A DNA stretch of 64,000 nucleotides, from assembly GCA_017405115.1 (NCBI GenBank), contig JAFRBA010000056.1, forward strand, positions 1-64,000. The letters run 5' to 3'. The notes under the pieces are model-generated. The model was not told the origin of the DNA, did no database searches, and was given only the letters and a program-made list of their open reading frames with translations. The position numbers and the translations under genes are program-made. Of the stretch, positions 26,416 to 34,877 are shown piece by piece. Position 1 is the stretch's first letter, and the number at the start of each line of letters is the position of its first letter. Origin of the DNA: Kiritimatiellia bacterium (GTDB lineage Bacteria > Verrucomicrobiota > Kiritimatiellia > RFP12 > UBA1067).

Positions 26416-26449
26416 GGCGCGGCGAGGCGCTGCGGCGTCTCGCCGCGCC
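26416..26449 (+). terminator. GC-rich hairpin after the TRL gene
   Basis: GGCGCGGCGAG (26416-26426) pairs exactly with CTCGCCGCGCC (26439-26449), extendable inward by about 3 bp. There is no U-run, and the rimO start follows within 9 bases, so it may be an attenuator or a mRNA-stabilising stem rather than a classical terminator. Confidence 0.5.
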
Positions 26450-26457
26450 ATGACGGC

Positions 26458-27726
26458 ATGACGTCTTCTCGATGCTGCAAGGCGAAAGGCGAGGCGCCTT
26501 TGCTTTCGCTTGTATCGCTGGGATGCGCGAAGAACGCCGTCGATCTTCAGGTGCGGGCGAGCGGACTCCTCGCCAGGGGCTGGCGGCTGTCGCCGGATCC
26601 CGACCGCGCCGACACGGTAATCGTAAACACCTGCGCTTTCATCGCCTCCGCGCGCGAGGAGGCGGAGTCCGAGATACGTAGAGCGCTTGCCCTCAAGGCA
26701 AAAGGCAACTACAGCCGGGTCGTCGTCGCAGGGTGCTATCCGCAGCGATACCCCGAGGCGGCCGCGGCTTTCCCTGGCGTGGACGAATGGCTTGGCGTCC
26801 CGTCCGGCTGGGCGGAGTCAGCGTTGCCGGGCATGCGCCTCACCGGCAAGGCGTTCGCATATCTCAAGATCGCAGAGGGCTGCTCGCACCGCTGCGCGTA
26901 CTGCGCAATACCGGCCATACGCGGCCCGTTCAGGTCGCGGCCCATGCGCTCCATTGTCCGCGAGGCGCGCGCCCTTGTCTCAAGCGGCTGCCGCGAGCTC
27001 AACGTGATCGCCCAGGACCCGATGCTCTGGCGCGAGGGCGATCTTCGTCTCCCGGACCTTCTCCGGCGGATCGACCGCATCCCCGGCGACTTCTGGGTGC
27101 GCGTGCTTTATTCCTATCCCGACGAGATAACAGAGGGCTTCCTCGAATGGATGCTGACGAGTCCCCATGCCGTGCGGTATATCGACGTGCCGATTCAGCA
27201 CACGGTTCCGGAAGTCCTGGCGCGGATGAACCGGCGGCGGGCGATAGCGGCGTCGCGCGCGGCGGCCGACAGCCTTCGCGCGGCCGTGCCCGGCGTCACG
27301 CTGCGGACGACCGTGATGACCGGATTCCCCGGCGAAACCGAGGCGAGGTTCCGAGAGCTGATGTCGGATCTCCGAAGGATGCAGTTCGACAGGCTCGGGG
27401 CGTTTGCGTACTCTCCCGAAGCGGGGACCGACGGCGCCGCGATGCGCGGAAGGCCGTCGGCAGCGACGGCGCGCGAGCGCGAACGGCTCGTAATGCGGCA
27501 GCAGGCGGCGATCTGGCGCACGAAGGCGAAGGACCTCGTCGGCGGAGTCTTCCGTGCGCTCGTGGTGGCTCCCGGCGTGGCGAGGCTCGAGTCGCAGGCG
27601 CCGGACGTCGACGGAGTCGTGTACCTCGACGGCTCGGCGGCCGGGACTCCGGTAGGTGAGTTCGCCGACGTGCGCCTCGTGCGCGTGCGCGGCTTCGACT
27701 TCTCGGCGGTCGCGGCAGAAGTCTAG
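26458..27726 (+). CDS. rimO: Ribosomal protein S12 methylthiotransferase RimO
   Basis: 422 residues. The N-terminal MTTase domain carries SLGCAKNAVDLQV (Cys23), NTCAF and AGCYPQRY, the three cysteines of the auxiliary cluster. The radical-SAM domain has CSHRCAYCAIP (CxxxCxxC binding the SAM cluster) near residue 142, followed by the RimO-typical IDVPIQHTVPEVLARMNRR region. A short TRAM-type C-terminus follows. RimO adds a methylthio group to an aspartate of S12. The usual VDSE after GCAKN is VDLQ here. No clear ribosome site precedes the start and the hairpin at 26416-26449 sits immediately upstream. Confidence 0.92.
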   Translation: MTSSRCCKAKGEAPLLSLVSLGCAKNAVDLQVRASGLLARGWRLSPDPDRADTVIVNTCAFIASAREEAESEIRRALALKAKGNYSRVVVAGCYPQRYPEAAAAFPGVDEWLGVPSGWAESALPGMRLTGKAFAYLKIAEGCSHRCAYCAIPAIRGPFRSRPMRSIVREARALVSSGCRELNVIAQDPMLWREGDLRLPDLLRRIDRIPGDFWVRVLYSYPDEITEGFLEWMLTSPHAVRYIDVPIQHTVPEVLARMNRRRAIAASRAAADSLRAAVPGVTLRTTVMTGFPGETEARFRELMSDLRRMQFDRLGAFAYSPEAGTDGAAMRGRPSAATARERERLVMRQQAAIWRTKAKDLVGGVFRALVVAPGVARLESQAPDVDGVVYLDGSAAGTPVGEFADVRLVRVRGFDFSAVAAEV

Positions 27727-27744
27727 TTCGGCTTCCGCAGAATA

Positions 27745-27753
27745 TGCTATAAT
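27745..27753 (+). promoter_or_regulatory. Extended -10 promoter TGC-TATAAT upstream of ilvE
   Basis: Perfect TATAAT at 27748-27753 with TG upstream; no convincing -35. The leader to the ATG at 27791 is about 30 bases and contains AAAGGA. No attenuator or T-box is visible in this short leader. Confidence 0.7.
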
Positions 27754-27790
27754 ACACCCTAACGTGGATTTTGAAAGGACAACAGGAAAA

Positions 27791-28819
27791 ATGAAGGCAC
27801 CAAAGAAGGGCATTGAGTGGGAGAAGCTCGGTTTTGGCTTCTCGGACGTAAATTGCCACATTCGCTTCACGTGGAAGAACGGCAAATGGTCAAAGCCGTC
27901 GTTCGTGAAGGATCCGCACATAACCATGCACATCGGCGCGAGCTGCCTGCACTACGGGCAGGAGTGCTTCGAGGGCATCAAGGCGTTCCGCCAGAAGGAC
28001 GGCAGGATCGCCATCTTCCGTCCGGACGAGAACGCGAAGCGGATGTACCGCACGGCCGAGCGCACGGTGATGCCGCCCGTTCCGGTCGACATGTTCATCG
28101 ACGCCTGCAAGGCGGTCGTCAGGCGCAACGCCGAGTACGTTCCGCCGTACGGGACCGGCGGGTCGATGTACCTGCGTCCGCTTCTCATAGGCACCGGGCC
28201 GCAGATCGGCGTGGCCCCCGCGAAGGAGTACACGTTCATCATCATGGTGATGCCGGTGGGCGCCTACTACAAGGGCGGGCTCAAGCCTGTGCGCGCCGTG
28301 ATCCTCGACGACTGGGACCGCGCGGCGCCGCACGGCATGGGCGACGTAAAGGTGGGCGGCAACTACGCGGCGTCGCTCTTCGCGCACGAGAAGGCGAAGC
28401 ACGACGGCTGGCCGGTGGAGCTCTACCTCGACGCCAAGTCGCACAAGTACGTTGAGGAGTTCGCGACGTCCAACTTCGCCGCGATCACGAAGGACGGCAC
28501 GTACGTCACGCCCGACTCGCATTCGGTGCTGCCGTCCGTCACGAACATGTCCATCCGGCAGTGCGCGAAGGACCTCGGCATCAAGGTTGAGTGCCGTCCG
28601 ATTCCGTATTCGGAGATCAAGCGGTTCCAGGCCGTCGCGGCGCTCGGCACCGCAGTGGTGATAACGCCCGTCTGGGAGATCACGCGCGGCAGCGAGGTCA
28701 TACGCGTCTCCGACCCCGAGACGGTGCATCCGACGCTCCAGAAACTCTACGACACCGTCCAGGGCGTCCAGTACGGGCTGCTCAGGGACAGACACGGCTG
28801 GTGCTGCGAAGTGAAATAG
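27791..28819 (+). CDS. ilvE: Branched-chain amino acid aminotransferase
   Basis: 342 residues; start chosen by the AAAGGA site and promoter position. The fold type IV aminotransferase motifs are present: LHYGQECFEGIKAF, AKRMYRTAERTVMP, SMYLRPLLIGTG, and the PLP lysine in GDVKVGGNYAAS (Lys187). EEFATSNFAAI replaces the usual EEVGTMNIFF. This is the longer BCAT form as in eukaryotes and many bacteria. It interconverts leucine, isoleucine and valine with their keto acids using glutamate. The downstream recJ start overlaps its 3' end. Confidence 0.93.
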   Translation: MKAPKKGIEWEKLGFGFSDVNCHIRFTWKNGKWSKPSFVKDPHITMHIGASCLHYGQECFEGIKAFRQKDGRIAIFRPDENAKRMYRTAERTVMPPVPVDMFIDACKAVVRRNAEYVPPYGTGGSMYLRPLLIGTGPQIGVAPAKEYTFIIMVMPVGAYYKGGLKPVRAVILDDWDRAAPHGMGDVKVGGNYAASLFAHEKAKHDGWPVELYLDAKSHKYVEEFATSNFAAITKDGTYVTPDSHSVLPSVTNMSIRQCAKDLGIKVECRPIPYSEIKRFQAVAALGTAVVITPVWEITRGSEVIRVSDPETVHPTLQKLYDTVQGVQYGLLRDRHGWCCEVK

Positions 28820-30423
28820 TCAGGAGGATACTCGAGGCCCGGGGCGTTACTGCGGCGGGCCTCGACGCGTTTCTGCACCCCTCGCTGCGCGACCTCGCGC
28901 CGCCCGAGGGGCTGCCGGGCCTCACCGAGGCGGCGGATGCAGTGCTTGCCGCAGTCTCCGCGAAGAAGGAGATCGTCGTCTTCGGCGACTACGACTGCGA
29001 CGGGGTGTGCGCCACGGCGATTCTCGTCAAGACTCTGACGGCGCTCGGCGCGTCGGTCTCGCCGTTTCTCCCGAAGAGGCTTTCCGAGGGCTACGGCATG
29101 AGCGACGCGTCTGTCGCGCGCATGCTGGCGGAGCATCCCGGCGTGGGCCTCGTCGTTACCGTCGACAACGGGATAAACTCTCTTAGCCAGGTGGCCGACC
29201 TGCGTGCGAGGGGCGTGGGCGTGGTCGTCACGGACCACCATCTCCCCGGCGAAGTGCTGCCCGACGCCGACGCGCTCGTGGATCCCAAGGTGGCGTCTCC
29301 GGCGGAATTCGAGAACCTCTGCGGGGCCGGCGTCGCGTTCATGCTCGCGAACCGCCTGGTGTCCGAGGCGAGGCGCCGCGGGATGTACGACGGCCCGAAC
29401 ATGGGCGGTCCGCTTCTGATTCTTGCGGGGCTTGCGACCGTGACGGACATAATGACGCTTACCGGACAGAACCGCATACTCGTCGCCGAGGCGCTCAGAC
29501 GCTTTCCTTCCCTGGCGCCGATGGGGCTCAGGGAGCTTCACCTGCGCGCGGCGCGCAGCGGCGTCGACCGTCTTGCGTCCAAGGACTTCGGCTTTCTGCT
29601 AGGTCCGAGGATAAACGCCGCCGGGCGCCTGGCATCCGGCATGGAGGCGCTGGAACTCGTCCTTTCCGACGACAGGGAGACCACGCGCGAGCTCGCGCGC
29701 AGGGTCGACGACTACAACCGCCAGCGCAAGGACATCGAGCAGAGGATGACCGAAGAGGCGATGGGGAAGGTCGTGCAGGGGGCGCCGGCGCAGGTCATCG
29801 ACCTCCCCGATGGCCATCCCGGGGTCGTGGGGATTGTCGCCGCACGCGTAATGGAGAGGCTTGGCGGAACCGGACCTGTATGCGTAATCGCAGGCGGGCA
29901 CGGTTCGGCGCGTTCGCCTGACGGACTTAACATCCGCCAGGCCTTCGTAGCGTGCTCCGACGCTCTTTCCGCGTTTGGCGGGCACGCCGCGGCGGCGGGT
30001 TTTGCTGTGAAGGATGGCAGGCTGGAAGATTTCCGCCACATGCTATGCGACTACTGCGCGGAACATCAAATGGAACCAGTCTCGGCCGACGAGACCGTGG
30101 ATGCATGGATCTCCGCTTCCGACGTGACCATAGACCTGGCGGACGAGCTGAGACTTCTTGAGCCGTTCGGCGAAGGCAACGAGGAGCCGGTGTTCGGCCT
30201 TCGCGACGTAGCGTTCTCCGATGCGAGACCGCTTGGTTCCGACGGCCGCCACCTCTCCGTCACCCTGCGCGGCTCTGGACTTCGCTGCTTTCTGTGGAAC
30301 GGGGGCGACCGGGTGGAGTCTCTGCGTGCCTCTGGCACCGCACCGCATACGATACGCTTTCATGTGGTCGTATCGGAATATGGCGAACGCCATGTCGAGC
30401 TTCGGCTGCTGTCTGTGGACTGA
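28801..30423 (+). CDS. recJ: Single-stranded-DNA-specific exonuclease RecJ
   Basis: 540 residues from GTG at 28801, which overlaps ilvE by 19 bases; the reading frame is open further upstream but that part runs through ilvE and lacks homology. Motifs: VFGDYDCDGVCA (DYDxDG), VVTVDNGINS, VVVTDHHLPG (DHH), the middle LGPRINAAGRLASG, and FGGHAAAAGF of the DHHA1 domain. RecJ degrades ssDNA 5' to 3' in recombination and mismatch repair with Mn or Mg. Length is slightly below the E. coli form. Likely co-transcribed with ilvE. Confidence 0.93.
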   Translation: MLRSEIVRRILEARGVTAAGLDAFLHPSLRDLAPPEGLPGLTEAADAVLAAVSAKKEIVVFGDYDCDGVCATAILVKTLTALGASVSPFLPKRLSEGYGMSDASVARMLAEHPGVGLVVTVDNGINSLSQVADLRARGVGVVVTDHHLPGEVLPDADALVDPKVASPAEFENLCGAGVAFMLANRLVSEARRRGMYDGPNMGGPLLILAGLATVTDIMTLTGQNRILVAEALRRFPSLAPMGLRELHLRAARSGVDRLASKDFGFLLGPRINAAGRLASGMEALELVLSDDRETTRELARRVDDYNRQRKDIEQRMTEEAMGKVVQGAPAQVIDLPDGHPGVVGIVAARVMERLGGTGPVCVIAGGHGSARSPDGLNIRQAFVACSDALSAFGGHAAAAGFAVKDGRLEDFRHMLCDYCAEHQMEPVSADETVDAWISASDVTIDLADELRLLEPFGEGNEEPVFGLRDVAFSDARPLGSDGRHLSVTLRGSGLRCFLWNGGDRVESLRASGTAPHTIRFHVVVSEYGERHVELRLLSVD

Positions 30424-30494
30424 ATGAACAACAACGCCAGCCGTCCGGACGGGTGTCTGATGACGATGGCGCCAAAAAAGAAAGGAGACGGAAG

Positions 30495-30995
30495 ATGAAA
30501 CGACTGATGCTAGCGGGCGTGGTTGCTGCGTCCATTTGCACAATTACTGGATGCATGACAACGATAGACGACTGCTTCCGCAGTGATCTCAAGACCCAGC
30601 TTGTGCCGGCGAAGTTCAAGCCTACGGTGGAGGTCATGAAGGAAAAGGGCGTGGTAAAGGGGGAGGCAACCAAGTCGTATTGGTTCTGGTTCTTCCCGCA
30701 CGAGACTCCAAACTCTTTTGCGCATGAAATAGACGACGGCGTCGGCGGGCTCATGATTCCCTCCGTCTACAACGCGGCGGTCTATGACGCGTGCAGAAAG
30801 TCCGGCGCTTCGATTCTGCTGGCCCCTCGTTTCACCGAGGTGGAAACGACGGGCTTTCTCTGGTTCTGCGGATCAAAGACCGTCTCTGTCGAAGGCGTGC
30901 CCGCAAGAATCGTCGGCGCAGAGGAGATACCCGTGGAGCAGTGGCCCGTTTTGTTCGGCGCCAACAGCGGCACCGTCAAGACGATCTCCAAATAA
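30495..30995 (+). CDS. Lipoprotein of unknown function
   Basis: 166 residues beginning MKRLMLAGVVAASICTITGC, a clear lipoprotein signal with Cys20 as the lipid site, and preceded by AAAGGAG. The mature part (DDCFRSDLKTQLVPAKFKPT onward) has no motif I recognise; WFWFFPHETPNSFAHEIDDG and SVYNAAVYDACRKSGASILL are the most distinctive segments, the latter resembling proteins in which an integral copy of a short alpha-beta unit occurs. It lies 71 bases after recJ and converges with the locus II regulator. Envelope location is likely; role unknown. Confidence 0.7.
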   Translation: MKRLMLAGVVAASICTITGCMTTIDDCFRSDLKTQLVPAKFKPTVEVMKEKGVVKGEATKSYWFWFFPHETPNSFAHEIDDGVGGLMIPSVYNAAVYDACRKSGASILLAPRFTEVETTGFLWFCGSKTVSVEGVPARIVGAEEIPVEQWPVLFGANSGTVKTISK

Positions 30996-31068
30996 GATTT
31001 TGGAGCGATAGAGCTTGAAGGCAAGGTCCTTCCGTCCGGTCTGTGGAATGATGGAACTGACAGGAGGA

Positions 31069-32271
31069 TTATTTGGTTCTGTTCTGCATGCGCCATTCGC
31101 GCATGGGCATGCCGAAATGCTTCTTGAACAGGTTCTTCGGGTAGTTGGGGCTCGTCCAGCCAAGTCGACGGGTGATCGACTCGATGGAGTCGTCGGTCCC
31201 GCGCAGAAGCCGCTTAAGTTCGGCAAGGCGTGCCGACAGGATGCAGGAGAGGACGGATTCGCCGCGCACTTCGCGGAACCGCAAGTCCATAAGCGAGCGA
31301 GAGACTTTCAGGTGCTCTTGCACGTCCTTTACGCCTATGCCCCGACGGGCGTTTTTCTCGATGAACGCAAGAGCCTTCTGCACAAGCGGGCCGGATGTCG
31401 TCTCTGACGGGGTAGAGGCTCGGCGAACAATCTCGTTTCCGCCGTGTATCACCACTGTGGCTGTCGGACGCGAACCCTTGCCGCGCATCATCGTCTCCAG
31501 CGCCGCCGCAGCGGTCTTGCCGGCCCGGACGAAATCGGGGCGGATGCTCGACAAGGTGGGCGTTGCGTTCTCGCATACAAGCTCCTCGTCGTCGATGCCA
31601 AGGACGGACACTTCGCCGGGGACGGAAAGACGCGCGCTGGCGCACGCCTGCAGAACTTCCTGTGCCACGGCGTCGTCTGCCGCCAGAACTGCGGACGGCT
31701 TTGCAAGCCGCCGCAGCCACTTCGCGAGTTCGCCCCGCCGAGTGATCTGGTCGTCGCCGGTGTCCGCCTGAAAGATTTCGACCGCCCTGTCCCTGCGTTC
31801 CATCTCCTTTGCAAAGCCTTCGCCGCGAAGGCGGGACCACTCTCGCGTGACGGAGGTCGAGACGTATCCGAACGACGCATAGCGTCCCTGCGCCACGAAA
31901 CTGCGCGCGGCGTCACGTCCGATTTCCGCGTTGTCTATCCTGACATGGACGGCGTTCTCTCGCCTGGCGCCGAGCTGGTGGGAGTACGTTTCGACTGTGG
32001 CGAAGGGGATGTGAGAGGCGGCGAGCGCGGCAAAGGCGTCTTCGGGGTTTTCGTTTAGGGCGACAATCATTCCCGAGACCTTGTGATCTATGGCTTCGCG
32101 GACGCTCTGCGCCGTGAAGTTCTTCGCCGACCTGACGATTGACAGGCCCCATTCGCCGCGCTCCGCGACATGGGCGAATACGCCGCGAAGGACGGACGGC
32201 CCGAAGTTGCTCTCCATCGACACGACGGCTACTACGCGCGGGATGCGACGGTGATGCGCGGTTCTTTTCAT
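31069..32271 (-). CDS. Second XylR-type regulator (LacI-like sensor + AraC-type HTH), locus II
   Basis: 400 residues from ATG at 32271 (MKRTAHHRRIPRVVAVVSME). A longer start at 32334 would overlap the vapC remnant and adds no conserved sequence. Residues about 10-280 form the LacI-like sensor (VLRGVFAHVAERGEWGLSIV, VRIDNAEIGRDAARSFVAQG, VLGIDDEELVCENATPTLSS). Residues about 295-400 are an AraC-type domain ending ESITRRLGWTSPNYPKNLFK. It resembles the regulator at 2616-3740 in layout but is divergent in sequence. It is divergent from the gene at 32796 and is the obvious candidate to control locus II in response to a sugar. Confidence 0.85.
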   Translation of the reverse strand: MKRTAHHRRIPRVVAVVSMESNFGPSVLRGVFAHVAERGEWGLSIVRSAKNFTAQSVREAIDHKVSGMIVALNENPEDAFAALAASHIPFATVETYSHQLGARRENAVHVRIDNAEIGRDAARSFVAQGRYASFGYVSTSVTREWSRLRGEGFAKEMERRDRAVEIFQADTGDDQITRRGELAKWLRRLAKPSAVLAADDAVAQEVLQACASARLSVPGEVSVLGIDDEELVCENATPTLSSIRPDFVRAGKTAAAALETMMRGKGSRPTATVVIHGGNEIVRRASTPSETTSGPLVQKALAFIEKNARRGIGVKDVQEHLKVSRSLMDLRFREVRGESVLSCILSARLAELKRLLRGTDDSIESITRRLGWTSPNYPKNLFKKHFGMPMREWRMQNRTK

Positions 32272-32297
32272 GGCAGGTCTGACATAGGACTGGTCAA

Positions 32298-32432
32298 TTA
32301 GGCAGAGCACGGCCACACCCGAAGCGGTGTGCATTTCGTCATCAGCGGGAAGTGTCCGTCCAGGGAGAAAATCGGGATGTTGAGTGACATTGCCTGCTGG
32401 GCAATGATCAAATCGGGGATGCCCACCTTCAC
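32298..32432 (-). pseudogene. C-terminal remnant of a VapC (PIN-domain) toxin
   Basis: The frame gives VKVGIPDLIIAQQAMSLNIP followed by IFSLDGHFPLM and a short end, matching the last 40-odd residues of VapC ribonucleases (the GIPDLLIAA and D.HF motifs). The N-terminal half with the first catalytic aspartates is absent. The GTG at the fragment's start overlaps the VapB stop (GTGA), so a deletion seems to have joined the antitoxin end to the toxin end. The remnant should be inactive. Confidence 0.75.
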
Positions 32433-32626
32433 GCGCGCCCCCTCAATGTGTCCAAGTCGAGAGAGAAGTCGGGTATCGCACCGCGCATCTGCCTGAGACG
32501 GGCAAGTTTTGCGCTGCGAATCATTTGCTCAAGCGCAACGACTATCGTCGCTGTCTTGGTGGGACATTTTCCAAGCTTCATCGCCTCGTCAAGCAGATTG
32601 ACAGGCAAGTCCAATGTTGTCTTCAT
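32429..32626 (-). CDS. VapB-type antitoxin (orphaned)
   Basis: 65 residues from ATG at 32626, which has GGAGG 8 bases upstream; an upstream ATG at 32695 overlaps the promoter. MKTTLDLPVNLLDEAMKLGK, then a TATIVVALEQMIRSAKLARL helix and RQMRGAIPDF, is the ribbon-helix-helix VapB pattern (binds DNA as a dimer and neutralises VapC). The partner toxin is reduced to a fragment, so the antitoxin is probably a relic or acts only as a repressor. It sits between the locus II regulator and its probable target. Confidence 0.75.
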   Translation of the reverse strand: MKTTLDLPVNLLDEAMKLGKCPTKTATIVVALEQMIRSAKLARLRQMRGAIPDFSLDLDTLRGRA

Positions 32627-32666
32627 CGCCGCCTCCGTACAGATTTTTTCTTCAAAAGATGTTGAC

Positions 32667-32695
32667 ATTGTAGCATATTTTATCCGCATGGTCAA
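32667..32695 (-). promoter_or_regulatory. Sigma-70-like promoter of the vapB relic
   Basis: On the - strand TTGACC (32690-32695), a 17-base spacer and TACAAT (32667-32672) with TG upstream. This is among the best -35/-10 pairs in the window. Confidence 0.75.
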
Positions 32696-32721
32696 CGGAC
32701 TCCGATTTTAATTATTGGATA

Positions 32722-32753
32722 TGTGAGAAAAACTTGTGAGATAAAGTATGTGA
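32722..32753 (+). promoter_or_regulatory. Three TGTGA direct repeats upstream of locus II
   Basis: TGTGAGA at 32722-32728 and 32735-32741 and TGTGA at 32749-32753, spaced 13 and 14 bases, end 29 bases before the TATAAT of the 32796 gene. Possible binding sites of the divergent XylR-like regulator. Confidence 0.4.
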
Positions 32754-32782
32754 TTTTGATGGACTTCGCTAATCGGCTGTAG

Positions 32783-32788
32783 TATAAT
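32783..32788 (+). promoter_or_regulatory. TATAAT box of the locus II operon, 7 bases before the ATG
   Basis: TATAAT-TCGCGGC-ATGG. The 18 bases GTATAATTCGCGGCATGG are identical to those upstream of the unrelated gene at 60731. No Shine-Dalgarno sequence is possible in this space, so the mRNA is probably leaderless. Confidence 0.7.
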
Positions 32789-32795
32789 TCGCGGC

Positions 32796-34877
32796 ATGGT
32801 AACCACGAATAGCAATAATTCTGCCGCAATCTCCATTAGGGCATTTGTTGCATGTCTTTTAGCTTCGGCATGTTCCGTTTGGGCTGAGCCGAAGTGGTCG
32901 GTACGTGTTTCAGGGGGGAGCGAAGCGGATGTACGTGTGTCGTTGGAAACACTTCCCACGTCAGAAGGAGCGGTTGTTTGCGGAACCGTCAAGAACTTGT
33001 CACATCGGCGTGTCGCGGTTGATTTTGACGGGCCGGCGTTTCCTGCCTGGAAGGTGGATCGCGGCAAGTCCAGATTCTACTATCCTTACGGCGACGGTTG
33101 GAGAGTGCGTCGCTTTCCAACGGTGGACGAAGTTCGCACTGCCGGTTCGGGCGGGCGGCTCGGGATGTTCTGGACGGTGCGCGAGGATGGGGTGGCGTTC
33201 TACAAGACGAAGTACGAGTGCGAATATCCGTCTCGCCTGATGACGATGCAGTTTGTCGTGCTGTCTGACGGGGATACGACTTGGTCTTATGCAGTCAAGG
33301 ATCCAGCCTGTTCAGCAAAACACCCTGTCGTTGAGTACGATCCAGAACGAAGCGAACTTGGATTCCGCTTCATCCATCGCTTCACGTTGGAGCCAGGAGC
33401 GACATGGCGGCTGCCGAAGACAGAGGTGCTGAAGCGCAAAGGAGACTGGCAGGTTGCCGCGCTTGACTATGGCGCGTGGTTTGCGAAGGCCGTAAAGCAT
33501 GCGACTGTGCCGGACTGGGTGCGCGATTCGCCGTCGTTTCCGCTCGTTATCTGCAAGCAGCAGAATGGCAAGATCATTTGGCCGTTCACAGAATTTGGCG
33601 CTCTCGCCGACGCACTTGACGCCTTCGGCGCGAACCAGATCCAGATTCTCGGGCGTGGACCAGGCGGCCATGACCATCTTTATCCCGATTATGCCCCAGA
33701 TCCAGACATGGGCGGAAGGGAGGCTCTCGAAAAAGGCCTCAGGCTTTTGCGCGAAAGAGGTATTCATACATATGCCTACGTCAACGGGCAGCTTATTGAG
33801 CGGGGCAAGACCGACTATTGGAACACCGGCGGCGGCAGTACGGCGGGCGTCATGAAGTCGGACGGCTCGCGATACAGTGAGAGTTGGTGGAAATACAAGG
33901 ATCACGGGCAGAAGGCGCATTCGTTCGATGTGGGGTGTCCTTGCGATCCAACGTGGAAACGCCGGCTCCACGAAATTGCGGCGGACGCAGTGCGGCTCGG
34001 ATTTGACGGACTGTATGTTGACCAACTTGGCAAGCAGAGACCGCTCTACTGCCATGAAAGCCTGCACGACCATCCCGTTGGCACCTGGGTGTTTGGTTCG
34101 GATCGAGTTTCTCTCATGGAGTCTTTGCTGGCGGAAAGCGTGTCCAAGAACCCCGATTTCGTGCTTGAGACGGAAGGGTATTGCGAGCCTATGGCTTCGT
34201 CATGTGCCATTAACCTCGGCCTGGCTTACATACTCAATGGTGTTGGCATGCGATTCATCGACGACGAGTGGCAGGATGCGTGGCCTGAGCTGTCCTTCCT
34301 GACGAATCCAGACTACATTACATCTGACCGATTCGCCTCGCCAATTCGCACGCGCCACGAGGTAAACGCGGCGGCGGCAGTCGGCTACCGCCTTGACATT
34401 GAGATTCGCTACGCCACCGACCGCCAGATCTTCGAGAAGTGCGAGCATGTCGACTACTCCGAATACAAGACGGTAGTCGATCCGCCATGGGATTTTTCGC
34501 CGCCATATACCGAGGCGCAGTTCCTGAAGCGAGACCTCAAGGCCGAACGTGCCTACATCAAGGCCGTTAACCTGTTCCGCCTGAAGTACCGTGAATTGCT
34601 GTTGCGCGGGCGTTTTCGCGACGAACTCGGCGTTGTCGTCCGATCAGACGCCCGTCGCTACACGGCGAAGCGCTGGATGTCGCGCGACGGCGGGGAGAGC
34701 GGCGTCTTGGTCTGGAACGGCGAGAGCACGCCCAGGCGCTTTGACGTGTCGTGCGAAGGCGGGCGTCTTGTCTCCGCGAGCGAACCCGAGGCCGGCGATG
34801 TCGGCTGCGACACTCTGTTGGCGCCCGAAACGTTGCGTCTGTATAGATTCAAAAACGAAAGGAAAACGAGAAGATGA
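32796..34877 (+). CDS. Exported DUF6259-like putative glycosidase
   Basis: 693 residues with a signal peptide (about 1-30; AFVACLLASACSVWA). Residues about 35-230 are beta-rich; about 235-600 look barrel-like. The segment GFDGLYVDQLGKQRPLYCHE (Asp409 in VDQ) followed by HDHPVG and then FVLETEGYCEP follows the pattern of DUF6259 proteins, a family of presumed glycoside hydrolases found in gut bacteria. No experimentally known substrate can be given. It is the first gene of the locus II operon, with a leaderless-type promoter, and its stop overlaps P3 (ATGA). Confidence 0.7.
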   Translation: MVTTNSNNSAAISIRAFVACLLASACSVWAEPKWSVRVSGGSEADVRVSLETLPTSEGAVVCGTVKNLSHRRVAVDFDGPAFPAWKVDRGKSRFYYPYGDGWRVRRFPTVDEVRTAGSGGRLGMFWTVREDGVAFYKTKYECEYPSRLMTMQFVVLSDGDTTWSYAVKDPACSAKHPVVEYDPERSELGFRFIHRFTLEPGATWRLPKTEVLKRKGDWQVAALDYGAWFAKAVKHATVPDWVRDSPSFPLVICKQQNGKIIWPFTEFGALADALDAFGANQIQILGRGPGGHDHLYPDYAPDPDMGGREALEKGLRLLRERGIHTYAYVNGQLIERGKTDYWNTGGGSTAGVMKSDGSRYSESWWKYKDHGQKAHSFDVGCPCDPTWKRRLHEIAADAVRLGFDGLYVDQLGKQRPLYCHESLHDHPVGTWVFGSDRVSLMESLLAESVSKNPDFVLETEGYCEPMASSCAINLGLAYILNGVGMRFIDDEWQDAWPELSFLTNPDYITSDRFASPIRTRHEVNAAAAVGYRLDIEIRYATDRQIFEKCEHVDYSEYKTVVDPPWDFSPPYTEAQFLKRDLKAERAYIKAVNLFRLKYRELLLRGRFRDELGVVVRSDARRYTAKRWMSRDGGESGVLVWNGESTPRRFDVSCEGGRLVSASEPEAGDVGCDTLLAPETLRLYRFKNERKTRR

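Noticed and set aside
27727..27790. T-box or leucine-type attenuator before ilvE
   Set aside because: The leader is about 30 bases from the promoter, too short, and no stem or leader peptide is evident.
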